Assembly: GCF_040958095.1 (NCBI RefSeq)
Contig: NC_091185.1
Coordinates: forward strand, 20,137,218-20,201,217
Source of the DNA: Procambarus clarkii
Lineage: Eukaryota; Arthropoda; Malacostraca; Decapoda; Cambaridae
Direction of reading: 5' to 3'
DNA: 64,000 nt
Shown here: positions 21,545-33,198 of the stretch, piece by piece
Layout of the letters: each line of letters starts with the position of its first letter
Position numbering within the stretch: the stretch's first letter is position 1
Notes under the pieces: generated by a model
What the model saw: the letters and a program-made list of their open reading frames with translations, nothing else
Database searches by the model: none
What the model was told of the DNA's origin: nothing
Made by a program: the position numbers and the translations under genes

Positions 21545-22025
21545 GAAACAATCATTGGTGACACAGTAGTACCTCTTTGTAGTGTGTACGTCATGGGACA
21601 CGAGTTCGCCAACCATAGGGACTATATCAGTTACATAAAATCCAGGAGTGACTAGGATACACTTTACCAGTCACACCCAAACAAAGCCATGTTACTTACT
21701 CAGTTACTTTACAAGGGGCCCCAACAATTGTTCATTACCTTACTTGCCTAGAGTCTAACATCGTTCAAGTCAGAGGCATCGTACACCAAGACACAGTCCT
21801 TCATTCTCACGCACTAACAAAGGTTATTATCAAAATTCCTAGTGTACCTGACCTAGATCATTTAATAGCAGTGACACATGTCAAATTAAAGATACTTACA
21901 CAGAACCGTCCTCACATCAGATACAGAACAACACTACTGCTGTTTATGTTGCCAATGTCACCAATGCCAACATTCAACTCGCATCAGGCATACACATTGT
22001 AGACTTCACCCATTATTCGTTTCCG

Positions 22026-22832
22026 GTGCAGGTGGTGGATGAAGCCTCTACTGAACAAATAGTACATGCACTCTCTCATACGACAAATCGAAATCAGTTA
22101 GCGATCTCACGTGAACATTTTAGTCCCACTGACTTCCCAGATGCCAAAGCTCAGTTGCTGACCATCCTCAACAAACATTATACTGTTGTTGCACTGACAG
22201 GAGAACAACTTGGACTGACAGACCTCATCACTCACAAAATTCCTCTTGAACCAGGCACTCGACCAATTTATGTACCCGCATTCAGATTGCCTCATTCTCA
22301 ACGAGCTGTTGCAGACCGACTTATTGATGAGATGTTACACGGAGGTGTTATTGAAGGAAGTACCTCCCCATGGAATGCTCCATTGATCTTAGTACCCAAA
22401 AAGGATGGCTCTAGGGGTCCCATCGTTGATTTCAGAAATCTTAACCAAGTGACGATACCTGATAGATTTCCACTTCCCGTGCTCACTGACTTATTGCAGA
22501 ACATAGGCCAGAATAAGTTTTTTTCTTCACTTGATCTATTGCAAGGATTTTGGCAAATTCCACTTAACCCAGAAAGTCGAGAACCGACAGCGTTTTCAGT
22601 CCCTAACAGTCATTATCAGTACATCCACATGCCTTTTGGCTTACGCAGCAGCCCTATTACTTTCTCTAGGCTTATGACAAACTTGTTCCGACGAATTTCA
22701 TATAATACCCTCATGGTTTACGTCGATGACCTCATAATCATGTCCAAGGATGTGCCATCCCACATTCAAAGTTTAGACCGTGTTCTTCAGAAAGTATTTG
22801 ATGCTAATCTGAAAATTAAACTTACTAAATAG
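22026..22832 (+). pseudogene. Gypsy reverse transcriptase
   Basis: 268 codons contain all the classical motifs: IPLEPGTRPIYVPAFRLP, VIEGSTSPWNAPLILVPKKDG, VDFRNLNQVTIPDRFPLP, FSSLDLLQGFWQIPL and FGLRSSPITFSRLM. The catalytic YVDD is at residues 232-235 (22719-22730), followed by the thumb region. It ends in a TAG at 22830 where a sense codon (Cys or Lys-like) is expected. Translation of the same domain resumes a few codons on (VFLGHNVTPQG). Confidence 0.88.
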
Positions 22833-22851
22833 GCCTTCATAAAAAAAAATA

Positions 22852-23660
22852 ATGTTTCTTGGCCATAATGTCACCCCACAAGGCAACACCACTCCTGACT
22901 CAAAGATAGACGCTGTGAAGAACTATCCTGCCCCTCATAATGTTGAAGCTGTACAAAAAGTCATAGGCCTAGCAGGATCCTACCGCCATTTCATCGCTGG
23001 CACCTCAGTGATTGCGTCTCCTCTCACTCACCTCCTTAAGAAAGACGTCCCGTTCACTTGGACAGCTGATCAGGAGAAAGCGTTTCAAACACTTAAGAGG
23101 CTTTGATATCTGCTCCCATTTTCTAATTCCCATACTTCTCCAAACCGTTTGTCTTAGTCACCTACGCCAGTAATATTGGGTTAGGAGCAGGAGCTGTACT
23201 AACATAAACTAGCGACAGAAAAGAACATGCATACGCTAGTAGAGTCCTCTCCAAAGCAGAAAAAATTACTCGACAATAGAACGAGAAGCTTCAGCTGTAG
23301 TGTGGTCGCAAACATTTCAGAGACATTATCAACAACTTCCCTGTTCATGTACTGACAGACCACCAAGCCATCATTCCCTTCTTCAAAGAAAAGAACCCAA
23401 TAGGCAGGTTTGGCCTTTGGTCGCTCGCAATACAAGAGTTCCTACACATGTTTGGATACTTATCTGGCAGACATAATGTAGATACCGATGCCCTCTCCCG
23501 CTACATCTCTCCTATTCATGTTCAATACCCTTCATTAGACTTGCAAGATGTAGATACAACACAACAACACGACCCAATGTGGGCACCGATCATAAGCTTT
23601 CTAATAAACTCAAACACGACTCTTACCGTCAAGCCTCCCGTGCCGCTCAAGTAACTAGTA
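22852..23660 (+). pseudogene. Gypsy RT connection / RNase H and tether region
   Basis: 22852-23106 reads FLGHNVTPQG... FIAGTSVIASPLTHLLKKDVPFTWTADQEKAFQTLK, the RT-RNase H connection. From 23107 the RNase H region is recognisable in changing frames (FPYFSKPFVLVTYAS, GLGAGAVL, RVLSKAEK, REASAVVW). 23448-23654 contains GRHNVDTDALSR, the conserved end of RNase H in Gypsy elements. Multiple frameshifts are present. Confidence 0.75.
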
Positions 23661-23839
23661 CTCTTAAATCACGTGCTCCACCCCAAGGTTATGCTTGGCG
23701 TTCCTGCCAGAATGATACATCAACTTGTTATTAATGCGTGGATAGTACCTTCCGTGTTGAAACTTGTCCATGATGCCCCACGCAGTGCATATCCTGGCAA
23801 GGACCGCACCATAAATCAGGCTCGTCTCAAGTAGTCTTC

Positions 23840-24740
23840 GTCATACTACCTCAAGTACTACTGATCCAAAATGGCAAAACAGATTGAACATCATGTGGAT
23901 CAATGTCTATCATGCCTAGCTCACAGAGGCCACGTTGCTGGCCCGAACCCGATTCAGACTTACCCAACGACTAATGCACATTGGGACCGTGTTTCTATGG
24001 ACTTGCTAACAAACTTTGCTGAAACTTCTAAAGGAAATAAACATCTCCTAGTTATGGTAGATAACTTTTCAAGATACTGAAAACTGGTTCCGATTCCAAA
24101 CAAAACTGCATAAACAATAGCTAGTGCATTTCATAACATAATTTGCAGGTATGGTCCCCCTAGAGTTATATTCTCTGACAACGGCCCGGAATTCATCAAT
24201 TCTGTTCTGGAACAACTGGCTAAACTGTACAACATCAAAAATTGTAATATAATGCCTATCAACCAGCTAGCTTTGTCCTTGCTGAAAGAACCAATAAAAA
24301 GAGTACTTGACACACTCAGAGTAACAAACAATCGGGACAGTCACAATTGGGATGAACTTATGCCAATCGTCCAAAGCTCGATAAACTCCTCTGTCAACTT
24401 CTCCACAGGAGACACACCTCACTTTGTGCTTTTTGGGACAGACATGAGATTTCTTAACGCTCTCATATCCTCACCGCCTGTGCCGCTCTACAATTATGAT
24501 TATGTTAAAGTAAAACAAAGAGACACTCAATTGGTGTTCCAGAGAGTCAAGGATCACCTATCTAAAGCTACTGACGATTTCACTCGGTTAAAAAACGCCT
24601 ATGCTAAACCTACAAAAATAGGACTTGGATCTTTAGTAATGATCCTCAACCAGCGAAGAGATGGTCCCATGTACAAGTTGACTGAGAAGTTTCTTGGACT
24701 TTACAGAATTCTTGAGTGTATCACAGGTAACAAGTAAAAG
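23840..24740 (+). pseudogene. Gypsy integrase
   Basis: The zinc-binding N-terminus is partly present (HHVDQCLSCLAHRG, 23.9 kb). The catalytic core follows with the first Asp in WDRVSMDLLTNF and the second in VIFSDNGPEFIN (24171). The third acidic residue lies in a damaged stretch (LALSLLKEPIKRV) where HPQ.NGL.ER is normally found. The C-terminal part (GDTPHFVLFGTDMRF, 24.42 kb) and a YKLTEKFLGLYRI barrel-like end (24.68 kb) are clear. In-frame stops occur at 24080 and 24111. Confidence 0.8.
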
Positions 24741-24892
24741 CTGGAAAACCTAGCTACAAGTGAATATGTAAATGAACATCTCAATCACTTAAAATTAGCC
24801 GGCTTGACTGTTGACAATGAAAACTCAATACCTGTAACTGACAACGTTTTGACTGATCACTGTGACACCCACTCCGATTACAGACACGAATA

Positions 24893-26873
24893 ATGGTTTC
24901 GCAACACCTAGTACTCACACTTAAAACCTTCGGTCCAGATCAGTTATTTCGACAGTACACCACCAACAGTCTGCTCATACACGCCCGTGTGACTAGTGTT
25001 CCAGCCTGTAAAGGGCAATGGGTGCGTTATATCAGCTCCCCACTTCCTGACTGTCAGTATGTAGCAGTTCTACTACGTTCGTGACAAACTAGCCCCTAAC
25101 ATTCATAGTTTTTATGTCAAGCTGTAAGGGTAATGCTTACCATATTATAAACTAAGTAACCAGCTTAAGCCTACTAACTTCTTCCCTTTTGAACTAGCTC
25201 TAGTTAATATTATTACTAGCGAGCTTGTCCTGACTGAGTACCCAATCATTATGTGTGTTAGACACTTTTTATGTAACATTCCAACAGCGTATCCGTTGAG
25301 ATTTCCTGTGAAGATTACACCAATCAACATCTTTCTCAGTGGTTTTTATAGATCTGTTCTCTTTCCTTTGCCTCAAATGTATATATTATAATATCTACTC
25401 ATTTAACCTTAGTTTATAGTTTTAATCTTATCACGTCTCTTACAATCACTGTTTAAGTCCTCGTGTTTCTGACACGTCCCTGTGCTCCATATTTTAGTAG
25501 AACGTCACTTATACTATGTACTATATCGTGTCTATGTCAGTGTCCACCGTTTATAATCTGCTTAACAGGTAACACTGTGGCTGAGTATCATGATCCTTGA
25601 GCACAACTTTTAGTCCACTGCCTCTACATCCTACTCTGCCTCTACCTGCAGATGGACCTTCTGCCTCCAGTATGCGCAGACGTTTAGCTAATTAGTCATG
25701 ATGCTCCATGGATAGCTTAGTTTTATAATTATATTTCTGCCATATACTCTGTTCATGCATGTCTGAGATGTTGGACGTCTCAAAGCTTGTTTAAGGCCAC
25801 TAAAGATAAAACTGTACATAAATGTTAGTTTGGTACACAACCAAGAAGTTCATTAAGCAAATCGTCGAGGACGACGATGATAGCGTGCCAAGCGGTGTTG
25901 GACACCCAGGGTTAGTGGCTGCCATCTGACTGTCTAGTCAGCCCCTTCTTAGAACAAGGCGCTCCTTGTGTGCTCGCCCAAGCTGCAAGGAGTACCTTGT
26001 CAGGAGATGGATTTTTCCAGCTCCCTTGTGCACTGAAATGTGTGCACAGTATGTGTGCACCACAGCACGAGATTAAGAAGTACAACTCTCTCACAGTCAT
26101 GTTGGGTGTCTCCGGATAGCCCTTATTAAGTGTTAGTCATTAAAACTATTGTGGTTGCTGTAGCAAGTCTATAGAGAAAGTTATAACAGGGAGTTGATTT
26201 CAGGTGAATTTTTGTACAAGTTCAAGTGGAGAGAGGGGGTTTGGGGGGTTAACGGTTGTAGGCCGGCCACCCTCACGTGACTCCCTCGTGCCAGAGGGGG
26301 AGAGCGTCGTCTTGGAAGAATGTGATTGGCCGACGCTCCTGGGCCTCTGAGAGGCCTATCTGTGATTGGTGGAAGGAGCTGAGCGTACCGCCTGAGCGTG
26401 GGGCTCTCTTTTGGCACCAAGCCCCATTCTTATCCATGTCTGTTGCTGAAGGAGGACGTGTCGTTTTGTGCTAAGGCCAAGCACCGGAAAGACCGCCTGC
26501 AACGACACAAAAGTCACTCTCGATCATCGAGCCATCATCCCGGGACCATGGGAGTAAGAATCCGGTATCGTGGAAGAGGGAATCGGCAATATTAGCTAAC
26601 GAAGTGAACTTTGGAGGATCGTCACCTTCCTGCATGATTGTGGGATGCCATCCAAAGAAAATGGACTGTGGAGGATGTATTATATCTACGTGTGGTAGTG
26701 ACATCCATCGTCTATCGTGCCTTAGTTACAAGGTACTTGGGAGAGACGAACTTGTGAAAGTTTCAGTTTTGTGTTGGAAACCTAGAATTCGTAATTCTGC
26801 TGAATTACCCGTGAACAGTGAGGGACTGTCATTTTCACATGCCGTGCCGTACAGCGTCGTACTGAGCCGTGTT
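24893..26873. other. Spacer downstream of Gypsy, no gene supported
   Basis: A 63-codon frame at 24893-25084 lacks recognisable content; an env remnant is possible but unsupported. 25.1-26.2 kb is AT-rich with no signal. 26.2-26.6 kb is notably GC-richer and contains two GATTGG (inverted CCAAT-like) words at about 26321 and 26363, but no transcription start or ORF can be tied to them. Confidence 0.4.
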
Positions 26874-26880
26874 GAGGGCA
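26874..26880. repeat. Direct repeat (candidate TSD) left of giant palindrome
   Basis: GAGGGCA occurs here and again at 39136-39142, exactly at the outer edges of the two arms. With a 6-bp reading (GAGGGC) the element termini are perfectly symmetrical: AGTAGTAGGG ... CCCTACTACT. Confidence 0.65.
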
Positions 26881-27070
26881 GTAGTAGGGATGGCAGTCCA
26901 GCGGCTCCTTTTTTTTTTTGGGAGAGGACCCCTGTGGACTGCGCAGTCCACAGGCTCCTTTTTTTTTTCTGGGAGAAAATTCCCCTGTGCGGGCCAGGGT
27001 TTTCAGGATTCCCCTGTGCGGGCCAGGGTTTTCAGGATTCCTCTGTGCGGGCCAGGGTTTTCAGGTGAAT
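26881..27070. repeat. Terminal block: dyad 24-mer, T-tracts and 29-bp repeats
   Basis: A perfect 24-bp palindrome (half-site CCTGTGGACTGC) at 26931-26954 sits between two oligo-T tracts. It is followed by three tandem copies of a ~29-bp unit containing GTGCGGGCCAGGGTTTTCAGG (26980-27066); a fourth copy is at about 27325. Mirror image: 38945-39135, with the dyad at 39061-39084. Such subterminal palindromes are typical places for transposase binding, which is inference here. Confidence 0.75.
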
Positions 27071-27599
27071 TTGGGGAGTCACAGATTTGGAATTAGGGAA
27101 TTCTTATAATGAAAAATAATGTCATACTAATTTGTTAAAGTTCTTATGAGAAAAATAATTTCCAAGACATTGAAGTTTGTTAAGGGCTTATGGAACAAAT
27201 TCAAGTAACATATGTAGCTCTTTAGGGTTTCCAGGAGAACTCTACGGACATATTTTACATGTTTTCAACTTACAAATATCGTCTATGTAAGCCATAGTTT
27301 TTCAGGTAAATTTCGAAAATCACCTGTGCGGGCCAGGGTTTTCAGGGTTTCGTACATCACACCCCCCTCCCTCCCCCCTTACCTCGCAATCTGTCGCGTC
27401 ACCTTTATTTACTTTACGCCCGGCCAGCCAGACCTCTTATCTTATCTTATCTTCTTCATAATATCTCGACCATCCCTCCTCTCTCTCTCTCTCTCCTCCT
27501 CCTATTTCCTTACAACTATTTTCAGAGTTTCAAATAATCATAGAAGTTTATTTATATATTTATGACCGAATTTGTAAAAGGATCATTTTCAGAGAATAT

Positions 27600-28320
27600 T
27601 GTCTTAGATGTTTTGTTAAGGAAAACAGACAACTTATCCATAACACTTAGTTTTATATCCATTTACGGCTATTTCATCTGTAAAGACCAAATTGAACAGA
27701 GCCCGGTTTTAAGCTCATATTTCATCAGAGTCCAGTTTATACCTAAAAATGAACAGAGTCCACTTTGAGAGCAAAATTCGTCAGAGTCTACTTTGTGAGC
27801 AAAATTAGTCAGAGACAGTATTTAGCTCATATTTCATCAGAGTCCAATTATCAACAGAAATTCGTCAGAGACTACTTTGTGAGCAAAATTAGTCAGAGAC
27901 AGTATTCAGCTCATATTTCATCAGAGTCCAATTATCAACAGAAATTCGCCAGAGTCTACTTTGAGAGGAAATTTCATCAGTGTCCTGTAATCTGTGAAAA
28001 TTTGACAGAGTCCATTTTATACCCAATTTTCGTCAGAGACCATTTTATACCTAAAAATGAACAGAGTCTACTTTAATAGCAAAATTCATCAGAGTCCAGT
28101 TTTCTAGCAAATTTCATCAGTGTCCTGTAATCTGTGAAAATTTGACAGAGTCCAGTTCTTGATCGAAATTCATCAGAGTCCAGTTTTCTAGCAAAATTCG
28201 CCAGAGTCTACTTTGTGCCAAAATATTCAGAGTCCAGTTCATGATCGAAATTAATCAGAGTCCAATTAAAGACCCAAATTTGACAGAGACCACATTTTCG
28301 CTACTAACAGTCCAATCCCC
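27600..28320. repeat. Arm block: CATCAGAGTCCAGTTT-type repeats
   Basis: Irregular units of 30-55 bp share TCAGAGTC(C/T)A(G/C)TTT and (G/A)CAAAATT(C/A)(A/G)TC. Mirror block at about 37770-38420. The 56-bp arm difference lies inside this block, where the right arm has a shorter arrangement of the same units. Confidence 0.8.
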
Positions 28321-28389
28321 CTGAAATTTTAAACAGTCATATTTCAGACGTAGTAAATAAGATCAAGTCAGTTACAGAGCTCCAGCTCT

Positions 28390-28860
28390 TGTCCCCCTGT
28401 ATTTGCATATTTTCTCTATATTCAGCTGTGTTCTTCACATTTTTTCCATGTTTTCTGTGTTCATTCCATGTTCTATAAATGTTCACAGCAAGCTCAGTTC
28501 AAATTTTTTCTGCCATTTTCCCCGTATGTTCACTATGTTCTTTGTCATATTTTCATGTGCATCATATGTTCTCTGTATAACTTTTTATACTCAATATTCA
28601 TGTTCTCAATGTTCTTAGCTTGTTCTTCACACGTTCAGTGTTCATTCTTTGTATTCCCTATGTTCCTTATCATGTCTTCATATTCTCTATAAGTTCATAT
28701 TCCCAGCATGTTCACTGTATTCATCAACTTTTTCTTACGTGTTTTCTGTGTTCACCGTATGTTCACTGTGTTCATTCCCTTACTTAACCTCATTTTTTTT
28801 ATGTTCTTTGTTTCTTCCATTCACTAACTAGTTCTTTGTCAAATATTAGCATCAGCAATA
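28390..28860. repeat. Arm block: TGTTCATTTTCT-type repeats
   Basis: Repeated GTTC(A/T)(C/T)(A/T)(C/T)TGTTCAT words with no strict period. Mirror block at about 37200-37680. Confidence 0.7.
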
Positions 28861-28949
28861 CAGTTTCCTCAACAATTTTAGTCACCAAGTTTTTATTTGC
28901 AAAAACTATGTCAAAGTAATTCTCGTAGTCAACTTAATAGTTCTACCAG

Positions 28950-30120
28950 CCATGTTCTTAAACAAATCTACACTTTATTCAGTTCCAAATTTACAAAGAC
29001 AAACCTTTCTTGTAACTTCTTAACTAAAAATCTTTCGCCAATCAACTGAAACATAGTCACTTTCCTCATTTCTCAACTAACTTATTATCCAATCAACCAA
29101 AAAATTGTCAAAGGAATCTTTCCAACACTGTTCATAACTAAACTTATTCCCTAGTCATCAGAAAATAACCGTGTTCTTCATGTTTCATTGTCATTTCATA
29201 ACTAAAAAATCTTTCGCCAATCAACTAAAAACATAGTCACTTTCGTCATTTCTCAACTAAACTTATTATCCAGTCAACTAAAAATAGTCAGAAATAGCCT
29301 CGTTCAACACTGTTCTTAACTAAAACAACCTTTCTCTTAGCTAAAAATTGTCAAAGGAAACTTTTTTCAGCACTTTCTTAACAGGCGCTATGTTTCATCA
29401 AGAAAAAATTGTCAAAGGAAACTTTCCAAAACTGTTCATAACTAGCTTTTATCCATCGTCAATCAACTAAAAATAATAACTTTCATCATTTCTTAACTAA
29501 ACATATTCCCCATTCATCAGAAAATAACCGTGTTCATCATGTTTCATTGTCATTTCATAACTAAAATTATCTGCCAATCATCAGAAAAAGTCACTTTCAT
29601 CATTTCTTAACTAAACTTATTCCCCAGTCATCAGAAAATAACCGTGTTCTTCATGTTTCATTGTCATTTCTTATCTAAAAATTATCCGCCAATCATCAGA
29701 AAAAGTCATGTTCATCATGTTTTGTCTTTTGCTCAACTAAAAGTATTCATCGGTCAACTAAAAATAGTCTCGTTCATCATTTCGTAACAACCATTATGTT
29801 TTCGTCAAATAAGAAAATATAGTCACAGATATCTATCATCGTCATTCTTAACTGACATTTTATACTTTGTTGAGCACTAAAATAGCCACTTTCGTCATGT
29901 CTTGTCTTTTTCCATAACTAAAAGTATTCATCGGTCAACTAAAAAATAGTTACTTCATCATGTTTCCTTGTCATTTCTTAACTGAAATATCACTTCTCTC
30001 ATTTTAAAATAGTCAGAAATAGCCTCGTTCAACACTGTTCTTAACTAAAGTAACCTTTCACTTCGCTAGAATAGTCATATTCATCGTTGTTCCTAACTAA
30101 ATTATATGTCGTTAAGTAAG
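28950..30120. repeat. Arm block: AACTAAAAATAGTCAC-type repeats
   Basis: Units of ~45-60 bp combine AACTAAAA, ATAGTCAC and TTCATCATTTCTTAAC; several are near-identical over more than 60 bp (for example 29150-29230 and 29510-29580). Mirror block at about 35890-37070. Confidence 0.8.
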
Positions 30121-31260
30121 AAATATAGTCAAAGACACTCTTCGAGACATCAAGGACTTACTCAAAGACATCAAAGTTGCACTCAAAGACATCCTTTTCA
30201 TTCATCAGAGAAACTTTCTAAGACGTCTTTGTTCATTAAAGTTAATCTCTTGTCCACAAAGTTATTCTGAGCTATCAAACTTGTTCTCAAAGACATCAAA
30301 TGTTATTCACAGAGTCATCAAAGTTATTTTGTAACTCACTTTGTCCACAAAGTTATTCTGAGCTATCAAACTTGTTCTCAAAGTCATCAAATGTTATTCA
30401 CAGAGTCATCAAAGTTATTTTGTAACTCACTTTGTTCATAAAAGTTATTCTCAGTCATGTTATGTTATTCTCTAACTCACTTCCATTCATCAAAGACATT
30501 CTCTAACTCCTCAAAGTTAATCTCTAAGACAACAAAGTCTTTCTCAGAGCTAACAAACTTGTTCTCAAAGTCTTCAAAGTTATTCTAAGACATCATCTTT
30601 CATCAAAGATATTCTCTCTAAGTCATCAAAGTTACTTTTCATTACATCAAAGACGCATTCAAATACTACCCATGTTCTCAGAAGTCATTCTCAAAGGCAT
30701 CAAAGTTATTCAAAGAGCTAACAAAAGTTATTCTCAGAGTCACCTTCGTTCTTCAGAGAAACTTTCCAAAACATCTTTGTTCATCAAAGTTATTCTCAGA
30801 GTTAACAAAGGTAATCTCTAACTCACTCTCAGTCATCAAAGTTAATCCAAGAGACGTCAAAGTTAATCCAAGACATCATCTTTCATCAAAGATATTCTCT
30901 CTAAGCCATCAATGTTCTTCTCTAAGACATCAAAGTTATTCTCAGAGTCACCTTCGTTCTTCAGAGAAACTTTCCAAAACATCTTTATTCATCAAAGTTA
31001 TTCTCTAAGACAACAAAGTCTTTCTCAGAGCTACCAAAGATGTTCTCTAAATCATAAAAGTTAATCTTAACTCACCTTCGTTCATTAGAGAAACTTTCCA
31101 ATCCATATTCGTTGACCAGAGTTATTCTCAGAGTCATCAAAGTAATCTCTAATTCACCTTTGTTCTCCCAAAGTTGTTCTCTAAGACACCTTCGTTCACC
31201 AAAGAAACTCTCCTTCTTCCATCATGTTATACTTTAAGACATCTTCAGTCATAAAATTTC
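30120..31260. repeat. Arm block: CATCAAAGTTATTCTC-type repeats
   Basis: Units share TCATCAAAGTTATTCTCAGAG, with local duplications of ~100 bp (30250-30350 against 30345-30440). Mirror block at about 34760-35890. Confidence 0.8.
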
Positions 31261-31389
31261 TCTTCAAAATGTAACTAGTTCAGCTTTTCATACCAAACCT
31301 GCATTTCTGTTAAAACATATTTTCTTAGTTGCTTTACCCTAAAACTGTTCTCTGAACTACACTGTTCAAACCTACGTAACCTATCCTCT

Positions 31390-32120
31390 CCACCCAATGT
31401 TACTTAGTTAACGTAACGTTCCTAAACCTAACTTTACCTATCCTAACTTATTTAACTTATCTTACCTATCCTAACCTAACTTGCTTTACCTAACTTAATC
31501 TGCATAACCTAACTTTACCTAGGTTACCTTACCTTACCTATCTTACCTAACCTAACCTAACTCTACCTATGTTACCTTACCTTACCTACCTTTCCTAACT
31601 TAACCTGCTTAACCTATCTTACCTATCTTACCTAACTTTACCTATGTTACCTTACCTTACCTACCTTTCCTAACTTAACCTGCTTAACCTATCTTACCTA
31701 ACTTTTACCTATCTTACCTACCTTTCCTAACTTAACCTATGTTACCTTACCTTACCTATCTTACCTAACTTTACCTATCTTACCTTACCTTACCTACCTT
31801 TCCTAACTTAACCTGCTTAACCTATTTTACCTAACTTTACCTATCTTACCTAACTTAACTTTCATAACCTAACTTTACCTATCCTAACATAACTTACCTT
31901 ACCTTCCCTGTCTTACCTAACTTTACCTATCCTAACATAACTTACATTACCTATCATACCTAACTTAACCTAACTTTACCTATCCTAACTTAACTTACCT
32001 AACTTATTCTGCTTAACCTAACTTACCTACATTACCTAACTTAACCTGCTTAACCTAACTTATTTTAACTTATCTTACCTATCCTAACCTAACTTGCTTT
32101 ACCTAACTTAATCTTACATT
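31390..32120. repeat. Arm block: degenerate TTAGG-like array (CCTAA strand)
   Basis: About 730 bp of CTTACCTAACCTAACTTTACCTAT-like sequence is built on the arthropod telomere pentamer read as CCTAA, with many CTTAC variants. Mirror block at about 33895-34640 reads GGTTAGGTAAG. Confidence 0.8.
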
Positions 32121-32209
32121 CCCAAACTGATGTATCCTATCTTATCTAGTCAAACCAGACATGATCTAACTTACATAAGTATTCCTTCTTGTCTTTTGTG
32201 TTTCGTCAA

Positions 32210-32680
32210 TCATTGTCTCATATTCATTTACTCATTTCTTTAGTTAATTTCTCAAATGGTCACTTATGGATTTCAAGTGCTATTTGTTAGAGATTGGATA
32301 TTTAAGCATTTCAAAGAATGTTTGTTATATATGGGCATTTACTCATTTCAAGGGATAATTTCTCAAATGGACGTTTTTGCATTTCAAGTGTCATTTGTTT
32401 AAGATTGGGGTATTTAACCATTTCAAAGGATTTTTGTTATATATGGGAACTTACTCGTTTCAAGGGCCAATTTCTCAAATGGTCATTTTTGCAGATCAAG
32501 GGTTATTTGTTAAAGTTCATCAAGTTGCTCATAAGTTGTATTTATTATGTTTGTTATCATTTATTCTTATTCCCCAACCCCTTAACCTAACCTCTTGTAA
32601 TCTTAGTGTATTTGGTAGGTTCTATCATATGTTCTTATTCCCCAACCCTTTAACCTAACCTTTCAGATGTAGTTTATGGT
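32210..32680. repeat. Arm block: ~86-bp repeats near the centre
   Basis: Units contain CATTTCAAGTG.(C/T)ATTTGTT, GATTGG(A/G)(T/G)ATTTAA(G/C)CATTTCAAA and TCAAATGG(A/T)C. Mirror block at about 33330-33810. The right arm has one additional 86-bp unit, showing that the arms evolve separately. Confidence 0.8.
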
Positions 32681-32808
32681 GTTTTTAACGTATTTGTTGA
32701 ATATATTATCCTTTTCCTAATCTTTCAGATGTAGTTTTGTTTCTCCTTTTTGTATATTTTTACCCAAACCCACCATCCCACTTAACTTTCTTTCCTTCTT
32801 TTACTTTG

Positions 32809-33198
32809 ATTCTCCTACTCCTTCTAACCCTCCTTTTCTATCTCTCTCCCTTATTCTCTCTCTTCCTCCCCCGCTCTCTCCCTCATTTGCTCAAATGCTC
32901 TCTTGTTTCTCAAATTCAAGTCTTATTGCTCCCATTCTCACACCCTCACTCTCATTCACTTAGTTTTCTTTTTTCTCAAATTCAAGTCTTAGTTCCCCCA
33001 TGCCCACACTCTCTCTCTCTCTCATTCTCGCTTCTTTGGTCCCATTTTCTTCCGCCCCCTCTCTCTTACTCCTTGCTCTTCTTTCATGCTCTCACTCCCT
33101 TGAGCTCTTGTTTCTCAATTTCAAGTCTTAGTAGATCTGATTCTTTACTATTGTAATTCTATTATTACTAAGATAAAGAATGAACTTATATGTGAAAA
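32809..33198. other. 390-bp single-copy centre of palindrome, polypyrimidine
   Basis: The plus strand is overwhelmingly C and T (CTCTCTCTC runs) until about 33130. Three direct copies of TCTCAA(A/T)TTCAAGTCTTA lie at about 32907, 32977 and 33111. It is not repeated in inverted orientation. A 140-codon plus frame runs through it (32737-33156) but is Ser/Leu/Pro/Phe-rich because of the base composition. I see no transposase. Confidence 0.7.

Larger units (their letters stand above)
20101..24892 (+). mobile_element. Ty3/Gypsy LTR retrotransposon, decayed internal region
   Basis: The order gag (zinc knuckles), protease, reverse transcriptase, RNase H, integrase on one strand is diagnostic for Ty3/Gypsy. 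Stops and frameshifts lie between every domain. I could not delimit LTRs: no convincing direct repeat was found between 19.4-20.1 kb and 24.9-26.2 kb, so LTRs are either lost or too diverged to see by eye. Confidence 0.82.
26880..32808 (+). repeat. Left arm of giant palindrome
   Basis: In order from the outside: T-tract/GC terminal block (26880-27070), unique-looking AT-rich DNA (27070-27590), then five or six tandem-repeat blocks listed separately. Every open frame in it is mirrored in the right arm and looks compositional (Phe/Ser/Leu-rich). No coding signature is visible. Confidence 0.9.

Noticed and set aside
24893-25084. Possible env remnant downstream of the Gypsy integrase
   Set aside because: No signal peptide, fusion peptide or transmembrane segment is visible.
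26300-26420. Host promoter with two GATTGG (CCAAT-like) boxes
   Set aside because: No TATA, initiator or downstream gene could be tied to them; two hexamers are weak evidence.
27326-28831. Phe/Ser/Leu-rich frames in both arms, which might look like membrane proteins
   Set aside because: Hydrophobicity comes from T-rich minisatellites; the frames start and stop within repeat units.
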